Below, piece after piece: positions 23,799-34,093 of a stretch of DNA of 64,000 bases (position 1 is its first letter; each line of letters starts with the position of its first letter). The stretch comes from Hypericum androsaemum (taxonomy: Eukaryota > Streptophyta > Magnoliopsida > Malpighiales > Hypericaceae). The DNA lies in NCBI GenBank assembly GCA_963995505.1, contig OZ023184.1, forward strand, positions 17,854,228-17,918,227. Direction: 5' to 3'. The notes below the pieces were generated by a model. The model was not told the DNA's origin and did not search any database. It saw only the letters and a list, made by a program, of their open reading frames with translations. The position numbers and the translations under genes were made by a program.

Positions 23799-26383
23799 AT
23801 GGCGTTTAGTTGGTGCATTTGGCTACCAACATTTGTCACTATTATTTTGTTCATTTTTCTTAGTGTCTGTTCAAGTTATTATGTCTCTTCCTTGAAAACC
23901 AACCACCGTGTTCATGAAATCAATGAGCTTGAAAAGATGAAAATTGTAAAGGAATATCTCAGAAAGCTTAACAAGCCAGCAAAGAAAACCATAAAGGTAA
24001 ATATGTGTGCAACTGTGCATTGTGTACCATGATGAACCTTCTCTTACTGTCTTAACTAATATTTGATGTGGATTTTTTTATACAGAGTTCCAATGGTGAT
24101 TTGATAGATTGTGTTCCATTTCATAAGCAACCTGCTTTCGGTGATCCTCTATTAAAAGGAAAAATATCAATGGTAATAAAATTTTTTGTATTGGATGATA
24201 GGAAAATCTTCTAATATTTAAGTATAATTTATTAATCTAAATTTTTTTAACGGATTCTTCTTGTGCCCAATATTTAGGTGCCATCAAAAATGTCAAATAG
24301 CTTTAACTCAACGTACATTTTTCGACAAATGTGGAATGCAAATGGTGAAGAATGTCCGAAAGGAACAATTCCAATTAGAAGAACAACAGAAGAAGATATT
24401 TTAAGAGCTACTCAAATTGAAAGATTTGGAATGAAAGATACTAGTTTTAGCAATGTTGTTATCCATGAGGTTAGTTCAAAGTTTGTACTTGTTACATTTG
24501 TGAATGTTGGATTTATTAATTTTGATGTTGATTTGTACTTATTATCTCTAAAAAAAATTGAATTTGTTCTTGTAGGTAATTTTACTCCATGCCAAGTTTC
24601 ATTTCTACTTCTAAATTTTCTTATTTCACATACGAGTTCATATTATCTTATGTGATCTATATTTGGTTAGAGCTAGCTACATTTTGAGAATATACTTACT
24701 TTAATTATTGAAAATGCAAATAAAATAGTAAAAGAATGGAGACTAAATTCAATAAAAAGGGTACTATATAATGATTTTGTCAAAGAAAAGTGAGAATATT
24801 TGTTTTTGGCTAATTAGTATTCAGAGATATGTGATTCATTCATATCGTTTTCAAATGAGACTTTTTTTTCATTTCTTTCTTGGTTTGCAGTATGCAACCG
24901 CACGTTCTGACGCAGGTAGTTGGACTAGAGCAAAAGCAACTCTTAATGTTTGGGAACCCCACATAGAGCACCACGATGAGATGAGCTTGAGTCAACTTTG
25001 GGCGACTGCCGGTAACGGTGACGAACTTAACACTATTGAAGCCGGTTGGCAAGTACGTATTTATATACCTAATAACTAGTTTAGTTTTAACAAAAATGTG
25101 TAACTTTTTATTTACAATTTGTAATTAATATATAAAGTCGTAGTAATCTAAATTTAAAATGAGTTAGTTGAGAAGTTGAGGAGAACTGATTAGTTAATCT
25201 AGTTTTCAATGAAAACGATATCAACACAAATAAAACCTAGATAGATTAATGTTGGGCTATCAATGTACCTTTTACCTTTAATTTCTTACATAGCTGTTTG
25301 TATTTACAGGTTTCGCCTTCCCTATATAATGACTCACATGCTAGATTCTTTGTTTACTGGACAGTGAGTATCCATGATTTAATGCTGTCGTCACCATGTG
25401 TTAATTATTTTCTCATATGACTTAATTCTGTTGATTTTATTTTTTATTATTTTGATTATTTCTTTTTTCCATATGAAAACCAGAGTGATAATTACAGACA
25501 CGGATGCTACAATACGAGATGTCACCACGGCCGCGGCTTCGTTCAGACTAATTCTCATTTTTTAGTGGGAGACACCTTTAATAACATATCTACATATGAT
25601 GGTCCCCAATGGGCTATTGTACTTTCAATTGAGAGGGTAAAACTATAATGTTATGTCAATTTCTTCCAAAAGGAACTTCCAAATTGATTTGTGTGATCAA
25701 TTTCCAATCTTTTTAACCATTTTATAGGTTTACAATTTAAATATTTTACTTCTTTCATCGAATTTCAAGATACAATTTATTACTTAGCCCTTGATTAATC
25801 ATATTTTTTTATGTGGTAACTATGTTTCTATCTTTATTTTGAGTTATTAATAAATGAATACTTTTGGAAAAATCAATGACAAGAGATTTATGAGCAGTCA
25901 AAAGAATTTTTAGACGCAAAATTTTTACGTCCCACAAAATCTACATTTTCGTTAATTTTTATACACATTTTTTTTGGCACAATCAAATGACTTGTATCAC
26001 TTTTTGGACAGAACCCGTCAGATGGAAATTGGTGGCTATGGTGGCATTATGACCAAGGCAGCGTACAAATTGGATTCTGGCCGGGGGTTTTATTTAACCA
26101 CCTGAACGGTCCGGCCACTGATTTCGAATTTGGTGGAGAGATTACCAACGTAAGGCCCCATCATCGTCATACTAGGACCCAGATGGGAAGTGGACATTTT
26201 CCAATAGCTGGAAAGGGCAGAGCTGCTTACGTGTCAAACATTGAGCTCAATGGTCAAAAAAATTTAACCGTGACATCTATTATTACCAACCCTGCATGCT
26301 ACGGTTTAACTCCCACAGGTCTTCCGGAGATGGGACTTTCCTTCTTTTATGGAGGACCTGGATTAGGGGCTGAGTGTCCTTAA
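23799..26383 (+). CDS. Neprosin-domain (DUF239) protein, intact seven-exon gene
   Basis: Exons: 23799-23996, 24086-24172, 24278-24469, 24891-25052, 25310-25363, 25484-25636 and 26012-26383. All have GT/AG borders and phase 0 junctions, giving 405 aa. Residues 1-25 are a hydrophobic signal peptide or anchor ([19 protein letters not shown] type). Next comes the neprosin activation-peptide region with DGD-like [15 protein letters not shown]. The neprosin domain follows: [51 protein letters not shown] and FGGEITN. Family members are secreted; characterised neprosin is a glutamic, proline-specific endopeptidase. The two conserved glutamates are probably E209 (EAGW) and E325 (GGE). The role in this plant is unknown. 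Start chosen as the first in-frame ATG before the signal segment. Confidence 0.92.
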
Positions 26384-26599
26384 AAGGATGTTTTGTGTAC
26401 TTTATTTGTGGAATTTAGATAAAATAAGTAACTTTATATGTTACACATCATAAAAACAAAACAGATGTTTGGGATAACTTCAGTGATCAAAATAAAGTAG
26501 TTTATTTGTTTTATGAATCTGGTAATATAAGCTTTTGGTATTTTCACCGGACATTAAAAAAGCAAAAAAAAAAGAGTGCACATCAAAAGTAGGAAGGTG

Positions 26600-27105
26600 A
26601 CTGTGAATTGCCCGCTGGGTAGTAAATGTACGACGAGGTGGAATAAAAGACGACCAAGTTCACCCACCTGAACGGTCTGGCCACTCAGTTAGAATTTGGC
26701 AGAGAGGTGGTCAACTTAAGGACCCAAGGTCATTGCACTAGGACCGAGATGTGAAGTGAACATTTTTTTATGGCTAAATTGGGGAGAGTTGCTTGTGTGT
26801 CACATATTAAGGTCGAATGTCATAATAATGTATCCCAGCCAAGATTGTTACCTAACTCGAATGCTTTGATTTTTTTTTATTTTTTTAATTCCAACACGTC
26901 GTCTGGAAATGGGACGTTCCTTCTTTTCAAGAGGACCTGAAGAGGCTTAAAGGGTATTTTGGGTACTTTATTCGTGAAGTTAGATAAAATAATTACTTTA
27001 AATGTTACACATCATAAACACAGAATAGATCTTTGGGATATAATTTCACCTATCAAAATTTAAGTACCCGTATATTTGTTCTGTGAATCTAATAAGAGAA
27101 TTAAT
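26600..27105 (+). pseudogene. Decayed tandem copy of the neprosin last exon and 3' UTR
   Basis: CACCTGAACGGTCTGGCCAC, a GGCAGAGAGGTGGTCAAC stretch and GGGACGTTCCTTCTTTTC match the last exon of the upstream gene. The downstream ATGTTACACATCATAAA segment matches its 3' UTR at 26438-26455. Frameshifts and stops (for example TGA after CCGAGATG) destroy it. A duplication of the 3' end followed by decay is inferred. Confidence 0.8.
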
Positions 27106-28480
27106 TAGAATTTCGCACTGGGCATTAAGAAAAAGGAGAAGAAAAAATTACGAAGAAAACAAAAAATATTTTAAATAATATTAGGTTTTTTAAATATATA
27201 AAGAACTTTATTAATCAAAGGAAAAGAAAAAGAAAAATTGCTCTCGAGTTCCTGAGATTTGTTTAAATTACTATTTTAATCCATGTTGTTTCAAAATCAA
27301 AACTTCGGTCCCTGTAGTTTGCTTTTATTGAACTTTAAGGTCACTCGCTCTGACAATGGGGGCTTCTTCGTGTACATAATTTCCGGAGAGAAACAAACAG
27401 TGACCCTTCAATGAGAGTAAACCAATGGGATGGAGAAATATTGAAATTTGAGAAGTTGAAGCCTCCTCAAAGGGGAAAGTGATAAAAGAGGAGGGAACTG
27501 GGAACAGCAACGCAACTTTGGAATTAATTATTATTATTTTATAAGTACATTTCCTTTTTGGTTTTTATTGTGTTTGGATTTTTTCCTGAAATATCAGGAG
27601 ACGGGGATGTTTATTTGCCAACTATGTTTTTGGTTGCTCTTATTATTATATCAAGAAAAAGAAAAACAAAATTCGAGATATTTAAATACACACAAAAAAA
27701 TCATACATTTACAAGCTAACCTATATGTCGGATAATCAAGAACCAACCTAAGGCTTTTCTACGAGCAGTTAGTGAAAAAGGAACTCATACAAAAACCTAA
27801 TCTCTAACTCCAACTATTGGATATTCTTAAATATTTGTTAAAAAATTGGCACCAATGTAGATTTATCGACTTTGTGACTCTTATAATAAGAAATATCGGA
27901 AGAAAACATAAAGCAGTTCAGAACGTAACAAACATAATAGATTTTAAAATAACAGTTCATTGAATGATAATCATAAAGTATTTATATGACAAATATAAAA
28001 TTATAATATGATCCGCTTTGGAAAAAAACTACCACATATCAGATACAGTCTATTGATAGTCTAAATGAAATAATCAATAAATCCACATATAAAGAGTATA
28101 AATGTAAACAAGCTAAATGTTGATTAGTGTTCAGATAAGGTTAGATATTTGAATATGTAAAGTATAAATCTGATACTTATTAGTGGTTTTAATTTATTAA
28201 AAATTTCCTCATTTTACTGTCGGACTAATGAATTAGAAGAGCTTGTTTTAATATAAAAAATTGTATATGTATATAATACATTATAAAAATGCTTTTCCAT
28301 AAGATTTGATTACACTATATGAGATCTTAACAGGAATTGTTATAGTTAACAACTGAATAAATATACATGAATTTTAAATTTTGGTTGACTTTAATTTCGC
28401 CGATTGCAATTTAGAAACATAATCTCCCATTTCTATAAATTTCTATATCTCATACAAAATTCTACCATATAAACAAACCA
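27106..28480. other. No supported gene
   Basis: AT-rich DNA without recognisable coding sequence. Confidence 0.5.
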
Positions 28481-29385
28481 ATTTTTTATGTACATAAACA
28501 ACATCTGCACTCGCACGCGATTTTCGGAAATCTCACGGAAAGATTATTTCCACCTGAATCACGGAAAGAATTTAGCCAAAAAATTAATGGGAAACAAGAG
28601 AATCCCAAAATTAGAGGTGGCGGAGCCGAGGGCGGTTTAGTAATTGTTCCTATTGCATTTCTTCTTTCCCTGTTTTGCCCTAATAATCTTGACACCTGTC
28701 TAATTAACAAGAGCGGGAAAGGCATCTCCCAGCAGCTCCCGCCGACACGAGATGGGACACGTGGCGCTTGGCCAATAAGTCGTGGTAGCGCACGCACCAC
28801 CAGCTCTCTCTGCCACTGTTGCTAGAGGATGGAAAAAAGGCGAGTGCACATGCAACCGCGATTCAAGATCCATCCAGGGAGCAACACGTGTCATGCTCCG
28901 AATCGCGGCCGCTCCATTTCGCTGGATGAGGTCACGGCCATGATTCGATTCCAGGCGCACGCTGTATCGGAAGCAGTGGATTGTGGACCCCTGCGCAAAC
29001 AGGTCAGAATTCTACTTTTCTCTAATTTTATTCCCATAATTAAATAGTATGTTATTCTTATCAAATAGATCAATCACTGCTATGCTAGGCTATACTACAA
29101 ATATATATAAACTATTATTACTTTTTGTTTTCGCTTTTCACAGTTTTGAAAACTTGAGAAATAATTCTACTTGAACTGTGTTGTGCAAAACTATATTTTG
29201 AATAACTACATTTTCTATGATTTCCAAGTTTAAAATTTTTCACGACTAAAAATAAGGAAAAAATCCCATTTAGTACCCCGTAGTTTCACGATTTCATAAT
29301 TAAGGCAATGTGGTTTCAAATTGAGAATTTAGTTTCATGTGGTTTACACACTTTTTCCCAGGCTGGTCCAGGGCAGCTGCAACGC

Positions 29386-29612
29386 CACCACGTGCCTCCC
29401 ACCACTATTCCCATTTTGAGCCCCTTCTCGACGGTGTGGAGAGCGGTGTCGTGATCGCCGAAACCCACGCCTATGATGATCAGGCCATAATCGAACGACT
29501 TCAGGGGACTTCTGTTGCCGACAGAGGCACGGAGGCGGCGAGGAGGAGCCGAGGAGCGGACCAGGCCTAGGGCCTCTCTCCTGAGCCCACAGAATCTGAG
29601 GTTTACGGACTT
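29386..29612 (-). pseudogene. Captured 5' fragment of plastid dihydrolipoamide dehydrogenase
   Basis: The minus-strand frame reads NLRFCGLRREALGL, then KSFDYGLIIIGVGFGDHD and ALHTVEKGLKMGIVVGGT. This matches the transit-peptide end and FAD-binding start of plastid-type E3 (LPD1/LPD2), the FAD disulfide oxidoreductase of plastid pyruvate dehydrogenase. The GxGxxG loop is altered (GVGFGD) and the sequence runs into the inverted repeat just after VGGT, before the redox-active cysteines. It cannot be functional. It abuts the left arm of element F, as expected of captured cargo. Confidence 0.8.
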
Positions 29613-29633
29613 CGTGACGGTTAGAAATATGTG

Positions 29634-30608
29634 TAGGGATGGCATAAATATCCATACTGGTCTAGGGTATGTTGACTTTGACTGGGTTCTAGGGTAGAGT
29701 ATAGGTATGGGTCCACGTTTAGAAGTATGGTCTATGGTAGGGTATGAATCCATAGTAAGACCCCGTGGGTCGGACCCTACTCTTACATTTTTACTCTATT
29801 TTAGACTCTACCATAATTAGATCCTAGTTAAACCCTAATCAGACCGTATTGATAATATATATAATATACTTTATGGTTAATTTTAACATATTTATTATGT
29901 TATTATACAACTAGCTTAGAAGATGTCGTGAATTATGGATAACCAAAAGTCGACATTTTATATTTTTCTTTTATTGAATTTTTTATATACTTCAAACTCG
30001 AAAAGAAAAATCTTGTATTATTGAAATTAAATTACAAAATTTGATGTTTCATCAATTTTCTACTCTATTTTACTCTATTTTAGACTCTACCATAATTAGA
30101 TCCTAGTTAAACCCTAATCAGACAGTATTGATAATATATATAATATACTTTATGGTTAATTTTAACATATTTATTATGTTATTATACAACTAGCTTAGAA
30201 GATGTCGTGAATTATGGATAACCAAAAGTCGACATTTTATATTTTTCTTTTATTGAATTTTTTATATACTTCAAACTCGAAAAGAAAAATCTTGTATTAT
30301 TGAAATTAAATTACAAAATTTGATGTTTCATCAATTTTCTACTGAATGTTGATGTGTAATATAGTAGATATCTTGAATTTATTTAAAATTTTATATAAAA
30401 ATTAACTTTTGATTAAAAATTGTCAAAATGCAGAACGTTAAAGGGTCAGACTCTGCAGATCCTATAGACCCTGGGTTTGCAGGAGGGTAGGGAATGAATC
30501 TAACAATAAAAAAATTGTAGGGTCAAGGGTAACGTATGTGTCCAACTAAAACAACTATGATATGGGTTGAGTTTTACCAATACCCTACCATACACATTGC
30601 TATCCCTA
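29634..30608. mobile_element. Non-autonomous hAT element nested in element F
   Basis: Ends TAGGGATGGCA and the inverse TTGCTATCCCTA. Flanks AATATGTG (29626-29633) and AACGTGTG (30609-30616) are an 8-bp target duplication with two transitions (CG against TA), as expected from methylated CpG decay. Subterminal GGGTA/TAGGGT motifs recur. No transposase. Confidence 0.75.
29790..30346. repeat. Two-copy 279-bp tandem duplication
   Basis: The segment beginning TACTCTATTTTAGACTCTAC occurs twice, offset by exactly 279 bp. The only difference I noticed is AGACCGTATTG against AGACAGTATTG, so it is very recent. It lies inside the hAT element at 29634-30608. Confidence 0.9.
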
Positions 30609-31254
30609 AACGTGTGGGAAAGAGAGGAGAGGAAGGGACCAGAGAAATGGAGATGAGAGAGAGAAATATGATTTTTATAGTATTTAAATAATAGGTTTTT
30701 GAAAAAAGTATAAACAAATTGGGATCAAAATGGTAATTTATTAGACGACACGTAATCGTCGACTTAACCCAATCACTTGCCACTTGTCAGCTACGTGGGC
30801 ACATAAATGGTACAATTTTGAGCATATTTGGTCGGGCAGCTACCTTGGACCTGCCCGGGAAAAAGTGTGTAAACCATTGGATACTAAATTCCCAATTTGA
30901 AACCACATGATCTAACGTGAAACTAGGACTTTTTCCAAAAATAAAAATTTTAAATAATATGATGCAATTGCAACTGGGTTGATGGTTTAACCGTCATTTA
31001 AATCACCGTAGTTTAATATCCAAAAAATGTAGAAGTTCAATTCATCAGTAAATTTTTTCGTTTTTTCCCTAGGAGCAAATATTTGTATACATGACTTTCT
31101 TGTTCTTTTTCTTTTTACAGATGAATACAAGCATTGGACAACCTATGAGCACCAATATACCATATCACAGACGAACCTCGCCAACAATGCCACAAGACTG
31201 TTCCCGATTTGTTCGAGATCAAATTGTGATGGAAGATCTCGATCCATTGTTTCG

Positions 31255-33331
31255 TCAACGAGGACCCGAAAGCTCCATGGCTTCGATGACGAGCGACGAG
31301 TCATCGATGAAATCCAAGTATCTTTGTGGAGGGAACTCGAATGGTCTTAACCTTGGAGTCTCAGCCTTCAATGTGGCCTCCCATTGCTGAGCTAAACCAT
31401 CACCTTCTAGCATCTTCAACACCTAGGACATTTTTGGCCGATGAGACGGGTTAAACTGGGTGCACAGAAGTGCCACCTTCACCATCTCTTTGAGCTCGAT
31501 CCGATCCAAGTTGCCCTCGAGTTCCTTGTCCACCATTATGTTCAGTTTCCTGTCTTGATGCAGCTTCTTTACCTACAAGCAGAGGGGGGAATGTGTTCAA
31601 AAGGTTCAAGGAACCCGGAGGATTAGTGCATTGTGAAGGATTCGAGCATGACGCCTTTCTGGTTGGCTGCTCGTCCGAAGTCCAGCACTTTCTGGCTTGT
31701 GATAAGCTCGAGAAGCAAGATTCTGAACCCGAAAACATCGATCCTCTCCGATGACTGCCCTGTACACAAGTACTCTGGAGCAATGTGGCCAACAGTTCTG
31801 CGCACTGCTGTGGTTACATGGGAATCTCGGTGATCAAGGAGCTTTGCTTGTCTGAAATCTCCTACAACCGCTTCGAAATCCTCGTCCAACAATATGTTGG
31901 CCGCTTTGACATCACAGTGAATGATTTTTGGGTCGCATTGCTCGTGCGAATAAAGGAGGCCTCTTACGGTACCTAAAGCTATCCTCTTTCTTCTCGTCCA
32001 GTCGAGAGTCGGGTGGCCACTGATATGATCTGTAAATTCACAACTGAAGAGTTAAGTCTCGTTCAGAAATCCGTTGGATCGAAGCTCGGTTAGTCAGGCT
32101 CGTCTTTCTAGTTACCTCTGGGTCGTATTGGTCTGCTAAATAGTTAACGATACATCAAGAAGAGGATGAACGTGGAATGCAGCATAAAGAAGTACGACTA
32201 GATGCACATACTAACCGTTGACATCGAAGAATATTGGCCAGTTGCGTCTGTAGCGCCACCAGAGAAGCAATGCCATGGCAGCAATTACAAAAAGGCAGCA
32301 GCTAAGCTCACTCCCAAATGAAGAGCAAAGTGGGTGCCATTCTTCGAGTCTGATTGACCTTTCAGCCCATCATTGTCGGTCTTTGGCCCGCACAAAAGGG
32401 GATTGCCTGTGACTCTAGAAATCGTACCACAAATACCAAACAATGCAGAGGGTGTAGATAGAGGCACATACACCAGAGTGAGACCCGGAATATTCGACAG
32501 AGATGACGGGCAGGGTCCAGTCAGACTGTTGTTGTTCAAGCGCCTAAACAGATCGAACATAAGAGATACAACTTGTAACAACACCGGAACAGAAATAGGC
32601 GGTCCTAACTCACAGATAACTCAAGTTTCTGAGGTCTCCCACGGGAGTTGGTATCCCTCCCGTAAACGTGTTGTTGGAGAGATCGAGCGTCTGAAGCTTC
32701 TCCAATTGTAGCCGGTATATTACCTGAAATTGCATTATTCTGCAACAACCTACAAATACAAGCAAGCGCGCGCTTTGATTAAACTCTAGCCACCTGCATT
32801 CCCAGCTGCACTCAAAGGTTACCACTTACACTGATTGCAGGTTTGTGAGGTTTTTGATTGCCGGAGATAAGGTTCCGGATAAGCTCTGGCTTGGAAGTCC
32901 CCTGCACAGAAGCAGAAACACTAATCCGATCCATTTTTCTTTGGTTTTCAACCAATGCTGAAGATGAGAACAATCGAAAGACCGAAACAACAACTTACAG
33001 CGCGGAACCGTTTCCGTCCGGGGTGCAAGTAACCACCCTCCAGCTGCAAGGATCTACAAAATTGATGTCCCAATTCTCCAGCATATTGTATGGATCATGT
33101 AAAGCCAGCTTTATGCCCACAAGGCTACCACTGTTCAGACATATAACTTCAAAGATGAGTAAAAGAATGGTCCAAAGAAATAGAAGCAATTTGCTACTTT
33201 CAAGAGTAGTTGCCTAATAACTAACCTTCATAGTTTATTCCAGAAGGAGAAAGAGTTGCACAAGAGACCTCCAAGAAAGCAAACACCAGAATCCCCACTC
33301 TCAAATAACCCAACCACCTCTTCTTCTTCAT
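31255..33331 (-). pseudogene. NIK-type LRR receptor kinase pseudogene (copy A)
   Basis: Paralogue of the intact gene at 45601-48318, from start codon (33331) to the ELSGPR stop (31255). It still has the signal peptide and most LRR exons. Lesions relative to copy B: a 1-nt deletion in exon 2; loss of the 212-bp block holding the last LRR exon; a 42-bp loss before the membrane segment; loss of about 325 bp holding the exon with the glycine loop and catalytic lysine; and a 12-bp loss removing the exon 9 donor. The DFG motif reads DFR and the following glycine loop is altered (VRRTVGH). It cannot encode an active kinase. Confidence 0.92.
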
Positions 33332-33702
33332 ACTGTTGGAGCGGAAAATTAGGACTCGTTCTCAAGTTCGTTCTCGACGTTCTACCCAAATTTTTTCCTC
33401 CACACAAAAGTTACAATTACCACTTCCTCTTCACCATCCACCAAGCAAAAAATGGAACTTTCATCATTGCCATTGCCTCCAGAGGAAACTAAAACCCTTC
33501 TTAGGTAGCAAAACTTGAAGGAAACTTGGTAAAGAAGGAAACTTTGCCACTAAACAATAACCAGTTCAGTTCAAGTCTCCAACTTTAAGCCACCACCCAA
33601 CCTGAACTTGAAGAGAATGAACCCAATTGAGGATAAACAAGCAGAAAATTGAAAAGGGTCAGAATTTTTTTCCAATATTGATGCTTTGTTTGGTTACCCT
33701 CA

Positions 33703-33704
<2 letters not shown>

Positions 33705-33758
<54 letters not shown>
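33705..33758. repeat. (CT)27 microsatellite
   Basis: Pure CT run about 370 bp upstream of the pseudogene start codon. The same position in copy B (48676-48708) has a shorter run, so its length has changed since duplication. Confidence 0.95.
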
Positions 33759-34093
33759 GGTTTACCCTTCACAGTTTTCTTCCTCCTGCTCTTCCTCTTC
33801 ACTGTGAATCTCCTACCAACAAATTATCTGCTTCTTTTTCACTTTTTATTTTTTTAAATGAAATTATTAAGTACACAGAAACACAGCTAGAGAACAAAAA
33901 GAGAGAGGAGTCAGCCAGCCAACCAGAAGCTAAGAACAAAGTGGCCAGAAGTAGACACAGATATTAATGTCACAAACGCAGTTACATTAATACCACTTTT
34001 TTATATATAAAAATTATTAGCCGATTAATTTAAAATTGAGTCATGTTCGTATACAATCTTATTTCTTCATCAAACGTGAAGGTATATGAGGAG

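Larger units (their letters stand above)
29256..30936. mobile_element. Mutator-like element F carrying a lipoamide dehydrogenase fragment
   Basis: Left GGAAAAAATCCCATTTAGTA is mirrored by GGACTTTTTCC at the right end. The inverted arms run about 130 bp (both include GGTTTACACACTTTTTCCC). Flanked by AAAAATAA (29248-29255 and 30937-30944). Copy B of the duplication has neither arm nor cargo at the equivalent point near 45270, giving an empty site. The interior holds the captured gene fragment and a younger hAT element. An 8-bp duplication also fits hAT, but the long arms and the terminus shared with the 16802 MITE favour Mutator. Confidence 0.8.
28829..31390 (+). other. Unidentified two-exon gene, overlapping the kinase 3' end
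   Basis: Possible exons 28829-29002 and 31121-31390, joined in phase 0 (AAACAG|GTCAGA ... TTTTTACAG|ATGAAT), encode 147 aa. The first has RFKIHPGSNTCHAPNRGRSI and FQAHAVSEAVDCGPLRKQ; the second begins MNTSIGQPMSTNIPY. The intron now contains the 1.7 kb element at 29256. The second exon runs antisense through the last kinase exon. I do not recognise the family. The ACGTGG motifs and GC-rich leader upstream (28690-28800) look like a promoter or 5' UTR. It may be the first part of a gene truncated by the duplication. Confidence 0.35.

Noticed and set aside
23535..23854. Open frames rich in Tyr, Ile, Cys and Val over the microsatellite
   Set aside because: All are translations of the AT/AC repeat and appear in several frames on both strands.
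33627..33967. Ser/Leu repeat frames
   Set aside because: Produced by the CT microsatellite at 33705-33758.
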